Positions 25,185 to 34,180 of a stretch of 64,000 nucleotides of DNA are shown here, one piece after another. A program made the position numbers and the translations under genes. The stretch spans positions 46,864 through 110,863 of the forward strand of contig JBAZXW010000011.1 in NCBI GenBank assembly GCA_041659605.1. Reading direction: 5' to 3'. The notes below the pieces were generated by a model. That model ran no database searches, was not told the origin of the DNA, and saw only the letters and a list, made by a program, of their open reading frames with translations. Origin of the DNA: Solimonas sp041659605. GTDB taxonomy: Bacteria; Pseudomonadota; Gammaproteobacteria; Nevskiales; Nevskiaceae. Within the stretch, counting starts at the first letter, position 1. Each line of letters opens with the position of its first letter.

Positions 25185-26540
25185 GTGATTCAGCCTGGAA
25201 CTGAGTTCGCCAGTGTCGGTGACGACCGTGTCGCGTACCAGGTGCTCGGGGACGGACCTCGGGACATCCTCTACACGACGGGATTCTGGAGCCACATAGA
25301 TACCGCGTGGGAAGACCCCGGGGCTGCGCGCTTCTTTCGTCGGCTTGCTTCGTTTTCGCGCCTTATTAGGATGGATCGGCGGGGAACAGGGCTCTCCGAC
25401 AAGGCGTCAGTCGATGGCGAGTCCGCGACGGAACACTGGCTTCAGGATTGCAAAGCGGTTCTGGACGCCGTCGGATCGAAGGCGCCGCTCATCGTCAGCA
25501 CGAACGACTCTGGGCCCGTGGTGCTGCAATTTGCGGGCAGACATCCTGAGCGTTGCTCGGGGCTAATCTTCATCGCGACGACCGCATGTTGGGCCACTCG
25601 GTCCGACTACCCGGAAGGCACATTGCCCGAAGTCGCCGCAAGATTTAAGCAATTGATTGGCCATGCATGGGGTCGTGCTGAATTTGGTGCTGCCTACACT
25701 CCAAGCCAAGCTACGAATCCTTCGTTCCTGCAATGGTTCGCGAAGTACCAGCGCGCGATGGCGTCGCCCCGAGCGGTTGTCGACAACATGGGAGAACTCG
25801 AACGTATCGATTCAAGACCAATTCTGAGCCGTCTTCACGTGCCGACTCTAGTCATCGCGCGAAAGGGTCAAAGTTCAGGGATAATCCCTTATGCGCAGAC
25901 ACGGTACATCGCTGATCAGATCACTGGCGCGAAGTTTGTCGAGGCGCCAGGTTCTGACGCAAGCCCGTTCTGGGAAACGCCGGAGTTGTTCCTCAATCAC
26001 ATCGAAGAGTTCGTTAGCGGGTCGCGCCATGGGAAAGAGCCCGACCGCAAGCTCGCAACCATTCTGTTTACGGACCTTGTTCGCTCAACGGAACGCGCTG
26101 CGCGGCTAGGCGATCTTGCGTGGCGTCAACTTCTTGATCGCCACGATCGTGTAGTTCAGAGCGAAATTCCCATTCACGGCGGCAGGTTCGTCGAATCCGC
26201 CGGCGACAGCGTACTTGCAATCTTTGAAAGCCCGGGAGGGGCTATCGACTGCGCGCACGCGCTGAAGCGCGCGTTAGGAGAGATGGGGTTGGAAGTTCGC
26301 GCGGGGATCCACACCGGGGAGGTCGAGCTGAGGGACGAGAGCCGAGTTGGAGGCATGGCTGTGCATTTCGCCGCGCGTATCATGGCGCTGGCAAATGCAG
26401 GCGAAGTGCTTACCTCGCACACGGTGCACGGAATTCTGCTGGGATCGTGCTATCAGTTTCACAGTCGTGGAACGAACGAGCTCAAAGGTGTCGCGGGTTC
26501 ATGGCCGGTCTATGCCGTAATGGATGGCGTTTCCTCATAG
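25185..26540 (+). CDS. Alpha/beta-hydrolase-like domain fused to class III nucleotide cyclase
   Basis: The 451-residue protein starts at GTG 25185 behind GAGGAGG. Residues 1-280 follow the alpha/beta-hydrolase module found fused to bacterial cyclases (IRMDRRGTGLSD at 61-72). However, the elbow reads STNDSGP (105-111) where GxSEGG is usual, and the late motif reads GSDASPFW (256-263) where DHxPF is usual. Nucleophile Ser and catalytic His therefore appear lost. Residues 288-446 form a class III cyclase with metal Asps D297 (FTDLVRST) and D341 (SAGDSVLAIF) and HTGEV. The base-selecting Lys position is Glu337. Codon use is AT-richer than its neighbours, suggesting separate acquisition. Confidence 0.88.
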   Translation: MIQPGTEFASVGDDRVAYQVLGDGPRDILYTTGFWSHIDTAWEDPGAARFFRRLASFSRLIRMDRRGTGLSDKASVDGESATEHWLQDCKAVLDAVGSKAPLIVSTNDSGPVVLQFAGRHPERCSGLIFIATTACWATRSDYPEGTLPEVAARFKQLIGHAWGRAEFGAAYTPSQATNPSFLQWFAKYQRAMASPRAVVDNMGELERIDSRPILSRLHVPTLVIARKGQSSGIIPYAQTRYIADQITGAKFVEAPGSDASPFWETPELFLNHIEEFVSGSRHGKEPDRKLATILFTDLVRSTERAARLGDLAWRQLLDRHDRVVQSEIPIHGGRFVESAGDSVLAIFESPGGAIDCAHALKRALGEMGLEVRAGIHTGEVELRDESRVGGMAVHFAARIMALANAGEVLTSHTVHGILLGSCYQFHSRGTNELKGVAGSWPVYAVMDGVSS

Positions 26541-26638
26541 TTCGTGGCGTAGCGGTGTCCGCTCCTGGCCGAAGTGAGCCAGTCCACGATGATCAGCGGG
26601 TGCCCGCATAGGGGCCGCAGCTGACCGATGCCGCGACG

Positions 26639-27946
26639 CTATTCAGCAGCCAGGAACTCGTCGAGCACGCCGCCGAAGTCCTGCGTCTCCCACAAGTTGA
26701 GGAACGTCGTCAGCATCTGCAATTGCGTGCGTGCTGCCTCGTTGCCGCGGATGCTCGGGTCGTGGCGGCTCTGCGTTTCGGCCAGGTCGGGGACCAGTGC
26801 GCGGAGATAGGCGGGCGCGTCCAGCAGCCAGGTCAGCCCCATGAGGGCGATGTAGAGCATGAGCTGACGCTTCAGCACCGGGAGGTCCAGTGCCGGACCG
26901 CCGCTGCGCTGGAACTCCGCGACGAACAGGGCCAGCAACTCGTCGAGGTGGCGATCCCACAGCGCGGTGTCGGCGGCGCTCATCGCGCCCCAGATCGCCA
27001 TCGCGACGTTCATCCGGCTGACACAGCCCCAGTCCATCAGTCCGCATTCGAGTTGCCCGCCGGCGCCGCGCCAGAACCAGGCGTTGTCGACGTTGGCGTT
27101 CCAGTGGCAGAGCGCGACGAACTCCGGGCGGCTGCCCAGATTCTTGCGGATCGCAATCTCCTGCTCTGGGAAGCGCGCGACCTCCTCGTGCAGCCGCGCG
27201 AGGAACGCCGGCGCGCGGATGTTCGCAGGCAGCAGCGCCGCGTGCGCGTGCGCGAACTCGGCGTAGCGCGCCACGCGGTTCTGCAGTTGCCGCGCCGTGT
27301 AAGGCGCGCGCTCGCCGACCGTCAGGCGTGAAGGATCGAAGGCAAACTGCTCCGACACACTGGCCGGCAGGCGGCCAGCCTGGTCCGCGCCGGCGAGACG
27401 GGCGAGCGCAGTGAGCAACGCCTGGTAATGCGCCAGCAGCTCGGGCAGTTCGTCGTCGCGGCACTTGTCGTAGTGGCGCTCGATGCCGTCGCGGCCGAAG
27501 CCGATGCGCTGCGTGATGAGCACTCCGGTGCCGGAGACTGCGTGGTAGTCGGCGTAGTAACAGACTGGCACCGCGATCGGGAAGCCGGGCGTGCGCGACA
27601 GCTGCGCGAAGCGGATCTCCAGTTCCATCTGCGTGCGGCCGCGATCGCGGATCGGATCGTCGAAGTCGCGCGAGAACTTCACGAACAGCTCGTGGTGAAG
27701 TCCCGCCGCAGGCTTCTCGTATTCCACCGACAACAGCAGCTTGCGGCCGGTGCTGCCGCCCGGACATTCCTCGCACTGCGTGATGCACGTGACGCGGTTG
27801 TCGGCGACCAGTGCGCCAGCAGTGCGGAAGGCCTCAGTCAGGAACGGCACCCCGCCCTCGCGCAGCGCCGCGGCGTGCGCCGGAAGGCGCAGGCCCAGGA
27901 TGTCGCCCGTCACCCAGTCGTGGTCATTCTTCGGCGCGTCGGTCAA
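26639..27946 (-). CDS. Aminoglycoside-phosphotransferase-like (kinase-fold) protein
   Basis: The 435-residue protein starts at TTG 27946, 13 bp after the aldo/keto reductase stop. It has a kinase-like fold: FVKFSRDF (ATP Lys about 90), an Glu in QMELEIRFAQL (about 107-117), the catalytic-loop equivalent CHWNANVDNAWFW (280-292) and GLMDWG (302-307). The loop normally reads HxDxxxxN, and the Asp is Asn283 here, while the metal Asp305 is kept. Family members phosphorylate alcohols, drugs or acyl-carrier substrates, and relatives occur widely in steroid/terpenoid clusters with unknown function. Confidence 0.78.
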   Translation of the reverse strand: MTDAPKNDHDWVTGDILGLRLPAHAAALREGGVPFLTEAFRTAGALVADNRVTCITQCEECPGGSTGRKLLLSVEYEKPAAGLHHELFVKFSRDFDDPIRDRGRTQMELEIRFAQLSRTPGFPIAVPVCYYADYHAVSGTGVLITQRIGFGRDGIERHYDKCRDDELPELLAHYQALLTALARLAGADQAGRLPASVSEQFAFDPSRLTVGERAPYTARQLQNRVARYAEFAHAHAALLPANIRAPAFLARLHEEVARFPEQEIAIRKNLGSRPEFVALCHWNANVDNAWFWRGAGGQLECGLMDWGCVSRMNVAMAIWGAMSAADTALWDRHLDELLALFVAEFQRSGGPALDLPVLKRQLMLYIALMGLTWLLDAPAYLRALVPDLAETQSRHDPSIRGNEAARTQLQMLTTFLNLWETQDFGGVLDEFLAAE

Positions 27947-27959
27947 GCGGCCACACCGG

Positions 27960-28988
27960 TCATCGCGGTGCGAGCGCCTTGGCGATTCTGCGGTCGGGCG
28001 CGATCCAGTCCGAGCTGGGATACAGCGGCGTGATCGCCGTCGCCGCGTCCAGCTCGGCGAGATCGGCCTCGGCGAGCTTGATGTCGACTGCGCCGAGATT
28101 GTTCTCCATCTGCTGCAGCTGGGTGGCGCCGAGCAGCACGCTGGTGACGCCGCTGCGCGCGAGCAGCCAGGCGATCGCCACCTGCGCGACGCTCGCGGGG
28201 CGCTCCTTGGCGATGCGCCGCATCAGCTCCAGCAGCGCGAAGCCCTGGTCCTTGTCGAACTGCAGCATGTCGAACCCGGAGAAGCGGTTGTCCGGCCGCG
28301 AGAGGTCTTCACGCGTGTAGGCACCGCTCAGGAAGCCGTAGGCCAGCGGGCTCCACACCGTAAGGCCCAGGCCGTAGCGCCGCATCATCGGCAGCACGTC
28401 GCGCTCGACGTCGCGGCCCAGCAGCGAGTAGTACATCTGGCCGTGGGTGAAGGGTGCGAGGCCCTTGGCCTTCTGGATTTCCATCGCGGCCGCGACTCTC
28501 CAGGCCGACCAGTTGGAAAAGCCGAGGTAGCGCACCTTGCCGGCGCGCACGACGGCGTCGAAGGCCTCCAGCGTTTCCTCCAGCGGCGTGTACGGATCCT
28601 CGCGATGCGCGATGTAGACGTCGATCCAGTCGGTGCCCAGACGCTTCAAGCTCTGGTCCACCGACCACAGGATGTGCCGCCGCGACAGGCCGGCGCGCAG
28701 CAGCTCACGGTCGCCGCGATTGCCGACCTTGGTGGCGATGACGACCTTGTCGCGATGCGGCTTCAGCGCCGCGCCGAGCAACGCCTCCGACTCGCCGTCG
28801 GCATAGACGTCCGCGGTATCGAAGAAATTGACTCCGGCATCGAGTGCGCGCCCGACCAGCGTGTGGGCCAGTTCCGCGCCGACCTTGTAGACGGCGGCGA
28901 GGCTCTGGTTGCCCTGGGTGAAGGTCAGCGCGCCGAAGCCCAGGCGCGACACGACGAGGCCCGTGTTGCCGAGAGTCGCGTACTGCAT
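27960..28988 (-). CDS. Aldo/keto reductase
   Basis: The 342-residue TIM-barrel enzyme has the AKR tetrad: Asp and Tyr in FFDTADVYADGESE, Lys in VVIATKVGN and His in DVYIAHRED. The C-terminal NADP-binding segment LLGATQLQQMENNLGAV is present. The sequence GNTGLVVSRLGFGALTF at the start is typical of the AKR11/AKR12-type bacterial branch, which reduces diverse carbonyls. It lies between the crotonase gene (7 bp upstream) and the kinase-like gene, so these three are probably one operon. Confidence 0.92.
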   Translation of the reverse strand: MQYATLGNTGLVVSRLGFGALTFTQGNQSLAAVYKVGAELAHTLVGRALDAGVNFFDTADVYADGESEALLGAALKPHRDKVVIATKVGNRGDRELLRAGLSRRHILWSVDQSLKRLGTDWIDVYIAHREDPYTPLEETLEAFDAVVRAGKVRYLGFSNWSAWRVAAAMEIQKAKGLAPFTHGQMYYSLLGRDVERDVLPMMRRYGLGLTVWSPLAYGFLSGAYTREDLSRPDNRFSGFDMLQFDKDQGFALLELMRRIAKERPASVAQVAIAWLLARSGVTSVLLGATQLQQMENNLGAVDIKLAEADLAELDAATAITPLYPSSDWIAPDRRIAKALAPR

Positions 28989-28995
28989 GCCGCCG

Positions 28996-29964
28996 CTATT
29001 CCTTGGCCTTGCGCCCGGACTTGCTCAGACGGAAGTCGGGCGGATATTGGCTGTCGTTGTCCTTGACCGCGTTGTTGAGGCCCTTGTCGAAGGTCTCCTT
29101 GTCGAGGGTGAGTTCGTCGGCGTCGTTCTTCACCAGCGGCAGCATCGATTCCAGCCAGCCGGTCATCAGGCTGCCCATGTACTCGCCTTGCTGCTGCTTC
29201 ATCAGCTCGAAGAAGGTCTTCTGCATCACGACGACATCGGTCGGCCGCGTGCGGCTGCAGGCCATCGCGTACTTCTCGACCTCGGCTTCGAGCTTGTCGC
29301 GCGGCACGACGCTGTTGACGAAGTTGCAGTCGTACATTTCCTTCGCAGTGAACGGCCGGCCGGTGAACACCATCTCCTGGAACTTGCGCATGCCCATGGT
29401 CTGCGCCCACTGCCACATGCGCGGACCCCAGCCGACGTAGCGGAACGAGGGATGGCCGAACAGCGCGTCGTCCGAGCTGATCACCATGTCGGCGTCGGCG
29501 GCCTGGTAGAAGTGCCAGCCGTAGCAATAGCCCTTCACCTCGAGAATGCTGATCTTCTTGAAGTCCTGCAGGCTGCGACAGCCGAACGCGGCGTTGGCAT
29601 AGAGCTGGGTCAGCTGCGCGAGGTAGCGGTAGCTGCCCTTGGGCGGGTACTTGATGCCCTCGTCGTCCTTGATGCGGAACTCGTGCAGCAGCGAGTACTC
29701 GCCGTCGTCGGCGAGCATCGCCTCCTGCTCGGGCAGGTCGGCGCCGCCGCCGAGGTTGTTGCCGACGCCGCGGATCACCAGCACCTTGACGTCGTCGTCG
29801 ATGTTGGCGCGGTGGATCAGGTCCGCGTAGCGCTGGCGCGCGGCGATGGTCGGCGCGTTGAGCTGGTCGGGACGATTCAGGGTGAGGGTCGCGATCTTCG
29901 TCTTCGGGTTCTTTTCGAAGAGGATGATGTCTTCGGGCGCGGGGCGCTTGCTGTTGTCTGTCAT
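28996..29964 (-). CDS. Enoyl-CoA hydratase/isomerase (crotonase) family protein
   Basis: The protein of 322 residues starts at ATG 29964 (CTGGAGACAAC upstream). Crotonase features include TLNRPDQLNAPT, the oxyanion-hole loop GNNLGGGADLPEQE, ILEVKGYCYGWHF and ADMVISSDDALFGHPSF. It is longer than the usual 260 residues, with an extended C-terminal third (MQKTFFELMKQQQGEYMGSL onward) rich in charged helices. It should hydrate, isomerise or cleave an acyl-CoA. It is transcribed away from the AraC gene at 30109. Confidence 0.87.
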   Translation of the reverse strand: MTDNSKRPAPEDIILFEKNPKTKIATLTLNRPDQLNAPTIAARQRYADLIHRANIDDDVKVLVIRGVGNNLGGGADLPEQEAMLADDGEYSLLHEFRIKDDEGIKYPPKGSYRYLAQLTQLYANAAFGCRSLQDFKKISILEVKGYCYGWHFYQAADADMVISSDDALFGHPSFRYVGWGPRMWQWAQTMGMRKFQEMVFTGRPFTAKEMYDCNFVNSVVPRDKLEAEVEKYAMACSRTRPTDVVVMQKTFFELMKQQQGEYMGSLMTGWLESMLPLVKNDADELTLDKETFDKGLNNAVKDNDSQYPPDFRLSKSGRKAKE

Positions 29965-30108
29965 GTTGTCTCCAGGGCTCCTGACCGGGGCAGGCATCGT
30001 TTATGACGCGCCGGCACCCGTGCTGTCCTGACATTTCGTGTGCGGACGTCTACACTCAGTGCAAGCAATGACCGCGGCCCACCGCGGCTGGCGCTTGCTG
30101 GAGGAACG

Positions 30109-31173
30109 ATGAGTGGGAATCTCTTTTTTGCCCTGGACGGACCGCTCGACTCGATGCCGGCCCGGTACCAGATGCGCACGGCCAATTTCGGCCACCTGCC
30201 GGAACTGGTGCGGCATCACGGCTCCGATCCGCGCCAGGTCCTGGAACGTCACGGCATCGATCCGCGCACGATCATCGACCCCGACTCCTATATTGGATGC
30301 CAGTCGCTGGTCGACGTGCTGGAGGATTGCAGCGCGCGCTTCAACGATCCGCTTTTCGGCCTGCACCTGGCCGAGCTGCAGGACCCCAACGTCTATGGCT
30401 CTGTCGCGGCGCTGTGCCGGGCGGCGCCGTCCTTCCGCCAGGCGATCGAAAGCTTCATCACCTACATCCCGGTGATCCACTCGCCGATGGCCCAGCTCGA
30501 ACTGGCCGAAGGCAAGGAAGTCGTCGAGATCCGCTGGCGCGTGCGCGGCGACCTCGGCGCCAACCACCAGGCGCACTACCAGGCGACGATGCTGGATCTC
30601 AAGCTGCTGCGACTGCTCGGCGGCCCCGCGTTCCAGCCCAGCTACGTCAACCTGAGCGTGGATGCGCGGCCGGCCGACGTGGCCGAGGTCGAAAAGCAGT
30701 TCGGCTGCCGCTTCCGGCCGCGGGCACCGATCAACGCCATCGCCTTCCCGACCGAAGTCATGAACCGGCCGGTCACCAGCGCCAACCGCCTGGTGTTCTG
30801 CCTGCTGACGCGCTACTTCGACCGCGTCAAGGAAGCTGCCCGCACCACCGTCGTCGAGCGCGTCGACGACTATGTGCGCGGCGCGCTGGCCACCGGCAAC
30901 TGCTCGGTCGAACGCTGCGCCAAGAAGCTCGGCACTTCGGTGCGCACGCTGCAGGCCAACCTCGACGAGCATGGCCTGAAGTTCTCCGACATCCTCGAGC
31001 GCCAGCGCATCGAACTCGCCCGCAGTGTGCTGGAACAGGGCGAGGCCTCGCTGGCCGACGTCGCCGCGATGCTGGGCTACTCCGAGCAGTCGAGTTTCGG
31101 CCGCGCGTTCAAGCGCTGGACCGGCCTGGCGCCGCAGCAGTACCGCAAGGGTGCGCGACCGGTCATCCCGTAG
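30109..31173 (+). CDS. AraC-family regulator with arabinose-binding-like N-terminal domain
   Basis: The 354-residue protein starts at ATG 30109 with GAGGA upstream. The N-terminal two thirds match the PF12625-type domain (GHLPELVRHHGSDPRQVLERHGID, PLFGLHLAELQDPNVYGSVAALCRAAPSF). The C-terminal 100 residues contain the double helix-turn-helix (CAKKLGTSVRTLQANL and LADVAAMLGYSEQSSFGRAFKRWTGLAPQQYRK). Regulators of this type often activate adjacent catabolic operons. It diverges from the crotonase-AKR-kinase genes and converges on the KsdD-type gene. Confidence 0.93.
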   Translation: MSGNLFFALDGPLDSMPARYQMRTANFGHLPELVRHHGSDPRQVLERHGIDPRTIIDPDSYIGCQSLVDVLEDCSARFNDPLFGLHLAELQDPNVYGSVAALCRAAPSFRQAIESFITYIPVIHSPMAQLELAEGKEVVEIRWRVRGDLGANHQAHYQATMLDLKLLRLLGGPAFQPSYVNLSVDARPADVAEVEKQFGCRFRPRAPINAIAFPTEVMNRPVTSANRLVFCLLTRYFDRVKEAARTTVVERVDDYVRGALATGNCSVERCAKKLGTSVRTLQANLDEHGLKFSDILERQRIELARSVLEQGEASLADVAAMLGYSEQSSFGRAFKRWTGLAPQQYRKGARPVIP

Positions 31174-31210
31174 CTTGGGCCGAGGCGCAGCCGAAGCACA
31201 ACGACGACGG

Positions 31211-32950
31211 TCACGCCGCCGCCAGCACCTTGCTCTCGCGCTGGCCGGATTGCCGGCCTGCGCTTGCGGCGATGTGGTTGGCCGCAACGAAACCGAAGGT
31301 CATCGCCGGACCGATCGTGCCGCCCGCACCCGGGTAGCAGTTGCCGAACAGGCTGCCGGCGTTGTTGCCGGCGGCGTACAGGTTCGGGATCGGCCGGTCG
31401 TTGCCGTCGAGCACACGCGCCTGCGTATCGCACTTCAGGCCGCCCTTGGTGCCGAGATCGCCCAGGTTGATCGCGACGGCGTAGAACGGCGCAGCGCCGA
31501 TCGGGCCCAGGCAGGGATTTGGCTTGACGTTGGCGTCGCCGAACATCTGGTCGTAGGGATTGTTGCCACGGCTGAACTCCGCATCGGCGCCGGCGGCGGC
31601 GTACTGATTCATCTGGCCGACGGTCTTCCTCAGCGCATCGGCCGGCACGTGGATCTTCGCGGCCAGCGCGTCGAGCGTGTCGGCGCGGAAGATGTAGTGA
31701 TCCCACCAGTCCGGCGGGATGCTGCGATCCGGCATCAGGATCGTCGGCATGATGCCGCCGGCGGTGAATTTCTGGCGGAACGTCGCGTCGAACACCAGCC
31801 AGCATGGCGTGTTCGCGCCGGTCTTGAGCTGATCCGCGACCATGGCCGCGCCGAACTCGTCGTAGCTGCAGGCCTCGTTGACGAAGCGCACGCCGTTGCG
31901 GTTCACGCAGACGCTGTGCGGACGACCCACGTCGAACGCCGCCTGCACGATGTCCTCGAAGTTCGACATGTTCTTCATCGGCATGTGCATCGTGGGAATC
32001 CACCAGCCCGCTTCCGTGTGCTCGGTCGCCGCACCGATGTTCATGCCGGCGATCAGGGCTTCGCCGCGATTCGCATCCTCGGGCGTCGAACTGTGGCGCG
32101 TCAGGCCCGGCACCGGGAAGAAACGGTCGCGCAGCGCCTGGTTCCATTCGAAGCCGCCGGCGGCCAGCACCACGCCGTGACGCGCGGAGATCTCGTAGCA
32201 ACGACCGAAGTTGCTGACCTTCACGCCACTGATCTTTCCTTCGGAAACGATCAGCTCGTCGAGCTTCGTCTCGAGTCGCACCTCGATCCCGCAATCGAAC
32301 ACGCGCTTGTAGAGGTGGCCCATCAGCGCAGCGCCCTGCGTGCAGCGGCGATCGCGCCGCGTCAGCATGCGCGTGGACAGATCCGACCAGTAGGTCCAGA
32401 CCATCTTCAGGAACGTCTTGATCCAGCCCGGGCCACGGGTCGAGATCGCGAAGAACTGCATCACGTCCATCGCGTAGCGGTTGAGGATCTTGAAGCGCGC
32501 GTACTGCTCGCGCATCAGCGGAAACTTGTCGCCGAGCTCGCGGCCGTCGAAGGTGTCGCAGAGGATCGAGCGGTCGACGCGCGCGTTCGGCGCCGTCGGG
32601 AAATAGTCCGGGTAGTACGCCGCCGGTGCGACGGGCACGCCCAGCGACTTGACGAAGCGCAGCATCTCCGGGGCCTGATCGATGTAGGCCTCGAGCCGGT
32701 CCCGCTGCACCGGCTTCTTGATCAGCGCGTCGAGATACTGCAGCGCCTTGTCGCGGCTGTCGTCGTTGGGCGTGAACTGATGGTTCGGCACCCAGACGAC
32801 GCCGCCCGACGCCGCGGACGTGCCGCCGTACTTGTGCGCCTTCTCGACGATGAGGACCGACAGTCCCTGTTCCGCCGCGCGCAGCGCCGCCATCGCGCCG
32901 GCCGCTCCGGAGCCGACGACGATCACATCATAGGTTTCGGTGCTGCTCAT
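31211..32950 (-). CDS. KsdD-type FAD-dependent dehydrogenase (3-oxosteroid 1-dehydrogenase-like)
   Basis: The 579-residue protein has the FAD motif VVGSGAAGAMAALRA (11-25), VEKAHKYGGTSAASGG, and the strong C-terminal signature GLKCDTQARVL, LYAAGNNAGS and NCYPGAGGTIGPAMTFG. The latter places Tyr539 and Gly543 where 3-ketosteroid delta-1 dehydrogenases have their active-site Tyr and Gly. Delta-1 or delta-4 dehydrogenation of a 3-keto polycyclic substrate is the best guess. GGAGAGAACC precedes the ATG. It follows ferredoxin, SDR and P450 genes in one leftward run. Confidence 0.9.
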   Translation of the reverse strand: MSSTETYDVIVVGSGAAGAMAALRAAEQGLSVLIVEKAHKYGGTSAASGGVVWVPNHQFTPNDDSRDKALQYLDALIKKPVQRDRLEAYIDQAPEMLRFVKSLGVPVAPAAYYPDYFPTAPNARVDRSILCDTFDGRELGDKFPLMREQYARFKILNRYAMDVMQFFAISTRGPGWIKTFLKMVWTYWSDLSTRMLTRRDRRCTQGAALMGHLYKRVFDCGIEVRLETKLDELIVSEGKISGVKVSNFGRCYEISARHGVVLAAGGFEWNQALRDRFFPVPGLTRHSSTPEDANRGEALIAGMNIGAATEHTEAGWWIPTMHMPMKNMSNFEDIVQAAFDVGRPHSVCVNRNGVRFVNEACSYDEFGAAMVADQLKTGANTPCWLVFDATFRQKFTAGGIMPTILMPDRSIPPDWWDHYIFRADTLDALAAKIHVPADALRKTVGQMNQYAAAGADAEFSRGNNPYDQMFGDANVKPNPCLGPIGAAPFYAVAINLGDLGTKGGLKCDTQARVLDGNDRPIPNLYAAGNNAGSLFGNCYPGAGGTIGPAMTFGFVAANHIAASAGRQSGQRESKVLAAA

Positions 32951-32980
32951 CGGTTCTCTCCAGATGATTGAGTGCTGGAT

Positions 32981-33307
32981 TCAGATGCTGGGCGCAACGG
33001 TGACCTTCAGTCCGTCGAGCTCGGGCCGCAGCTGGATCTGGCAACAGAGACGGCTGTTGCTGCGATGCAGGTCGGAGACCATGTCCAACGTCGAGTGCTC
33101 CACCTCGTCAGGCGCTCCAACGAGCGCCTGCCATTGCGGATCGACATACACGTGGCAGGTGGCGCAGGCGCAGCTGCCGCCGCAGTCGCCGAGGATGCCC
33201 TCGACGCCGTTCGAGCGGCCGACTTCCATCAGCGACTGTCCCGGCACGACGTCATCGAAGGTTTTCTCGACGCCGTCCGTCTGCACAAAGGTGACCTTCA
33301 AACCCAT
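32981..33307 (-). CDS. [2Fe-2S] ferredoxin, adrenodoxin/putidaredoxin type
   Basis: The 108-residue protein has all four cluster Cys positions in the vertebrate-type spacing: DCGGSCACATCHVYVDP (about 41-57) and the distal SRLCCQIQL near 85-93. Such ferredoxins pass single electrons to class I P450s. It lies two genes after the P450 (34181-35455) and directly before the KsdD-type gene. No ferredoxin reductase is visible in the window, so one encoded elsewhere must serve it. Confidence 0.94.
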   Translation of the reverse strand: MGLKVTFVQTDGVEKTFDDVVPGQSLMEVGRSNGVEGILGDCGGSCACATCHVYVDPQWQALVGAPDEVEHSTLDMVSDLHRSNSRLCCQIQLRPELDGLKVTVAPSI

Positions 33308-33323
33308 GACCGCAAAGCTCCTT

Positions 33324-34166
33324 TCACTGCGACGCGAGCGCCCGTGCGCGTGCGTCCATGATTTCCCGCAGGTGATTGACTGGATCGCCGGCGGTGATGC
33401 CGCCGTCTACGGGCAGGATCACGCCCGTCATCTGCGCCGAACGTTCGCTGACCATGAACAGGGCGACCTGGGCGACGTCCTCCGGACGGCCCGTGCGCTT
33501 GAGCGGCTGGTTCACGTCGAAGGCCGCGCCCACCGCCTGCTTCACGCGCTCGGCGACGTCCGCGCTGATGCCGGGCGGCGCGAACGAGGTCAGCGGTGTA
33601 CGGATATGCCCCGGCGCCAGGCAGTTCACGCGAATGCCGTATTCGGCGAAATCGATGGCCAGCGACTTGCTGAGCATGATCACCGCCGCCTTGGTCGCGC
33701 GGTAGGTCATCAGCGCCTGGCCCGGCAGCAGGCCGGCGATCGAGGCGTTGTTGAGAATCACGCCGCCGCCGTGCTTCGCCATGTGCCGCGCGGCGCTCTG
33801 GCTGCCCGCCATCACGCCGAACAGGTTGATGCCGACGACCTTCTGGAAATCCTCCAGAGGATCGTCGAGGAAGCGCGCGTGCTGCGCGCCGGAGATGCCG
33901 GCGTTGTTGAACATGATGTGCAAACCGCCGAAGCGCGCGACAGCGAAGTCGACCAGCGCCTGCACCTCGTCCTTGCTCGACACATCGGTGCGCTTGAACA
34001 GCGCCGACGCGCCCAGCCTCGCCGCCAGCGCTTCGCCCTGCGCGTCGTCGACGTCGGCAATCACCACCTTCGCGCCTTCGGCGACGAACAGCTCCGCCGT
34101 CGCGCGGCCGATGCCGCTGGCGCCGCCGGTGACGATCGCCACCTTTCCGGCAAGTTCCTGGGCCAC
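33324..34166 (-). CDS. Short-chain dehydrogenase/reductase
   Basis: The protein of 280 residues starts at GTG 34166 (CGGAGC upstream), 14 bp after the P450 stop. It has TGGASGIG (13-20), Asp after beta-2 (IADVDDAQ; NAD), FNNAGIS, catalytic Ser in LNNASIAGL and YRATK, and ends with the usual MTGVILPVDGG. It probably oxidises the alcohol formed by the adjacent P450. Confidence 0.92.
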   Translation of the reverse strand: MAQELAGKVAIVTGGASGIGRATAELFVAEGAKVVIADVDDAQGEALAARLGASALFKRTDVSSKDEVQALVDFAVARFGGLHIMFNNAGISGAQHARFLDDPLEDFQKVVGINLFGVMAGSQSAARHMAKHGGGVILNNASIAGLLPGQALMTYRATKAAVIMLSKSLAIDFAEYGIRVNCLAPGHIRTPLTSFAPPGISADVAERVKQAVGAAFDVNQPLKRTGRPEDVAQVALFMVSERSAQMTGVILPVDGGITAGDPVNHLREIMDARARALASQ

Positions 34167-34180
34167 TGTGGTGCTCCGGC

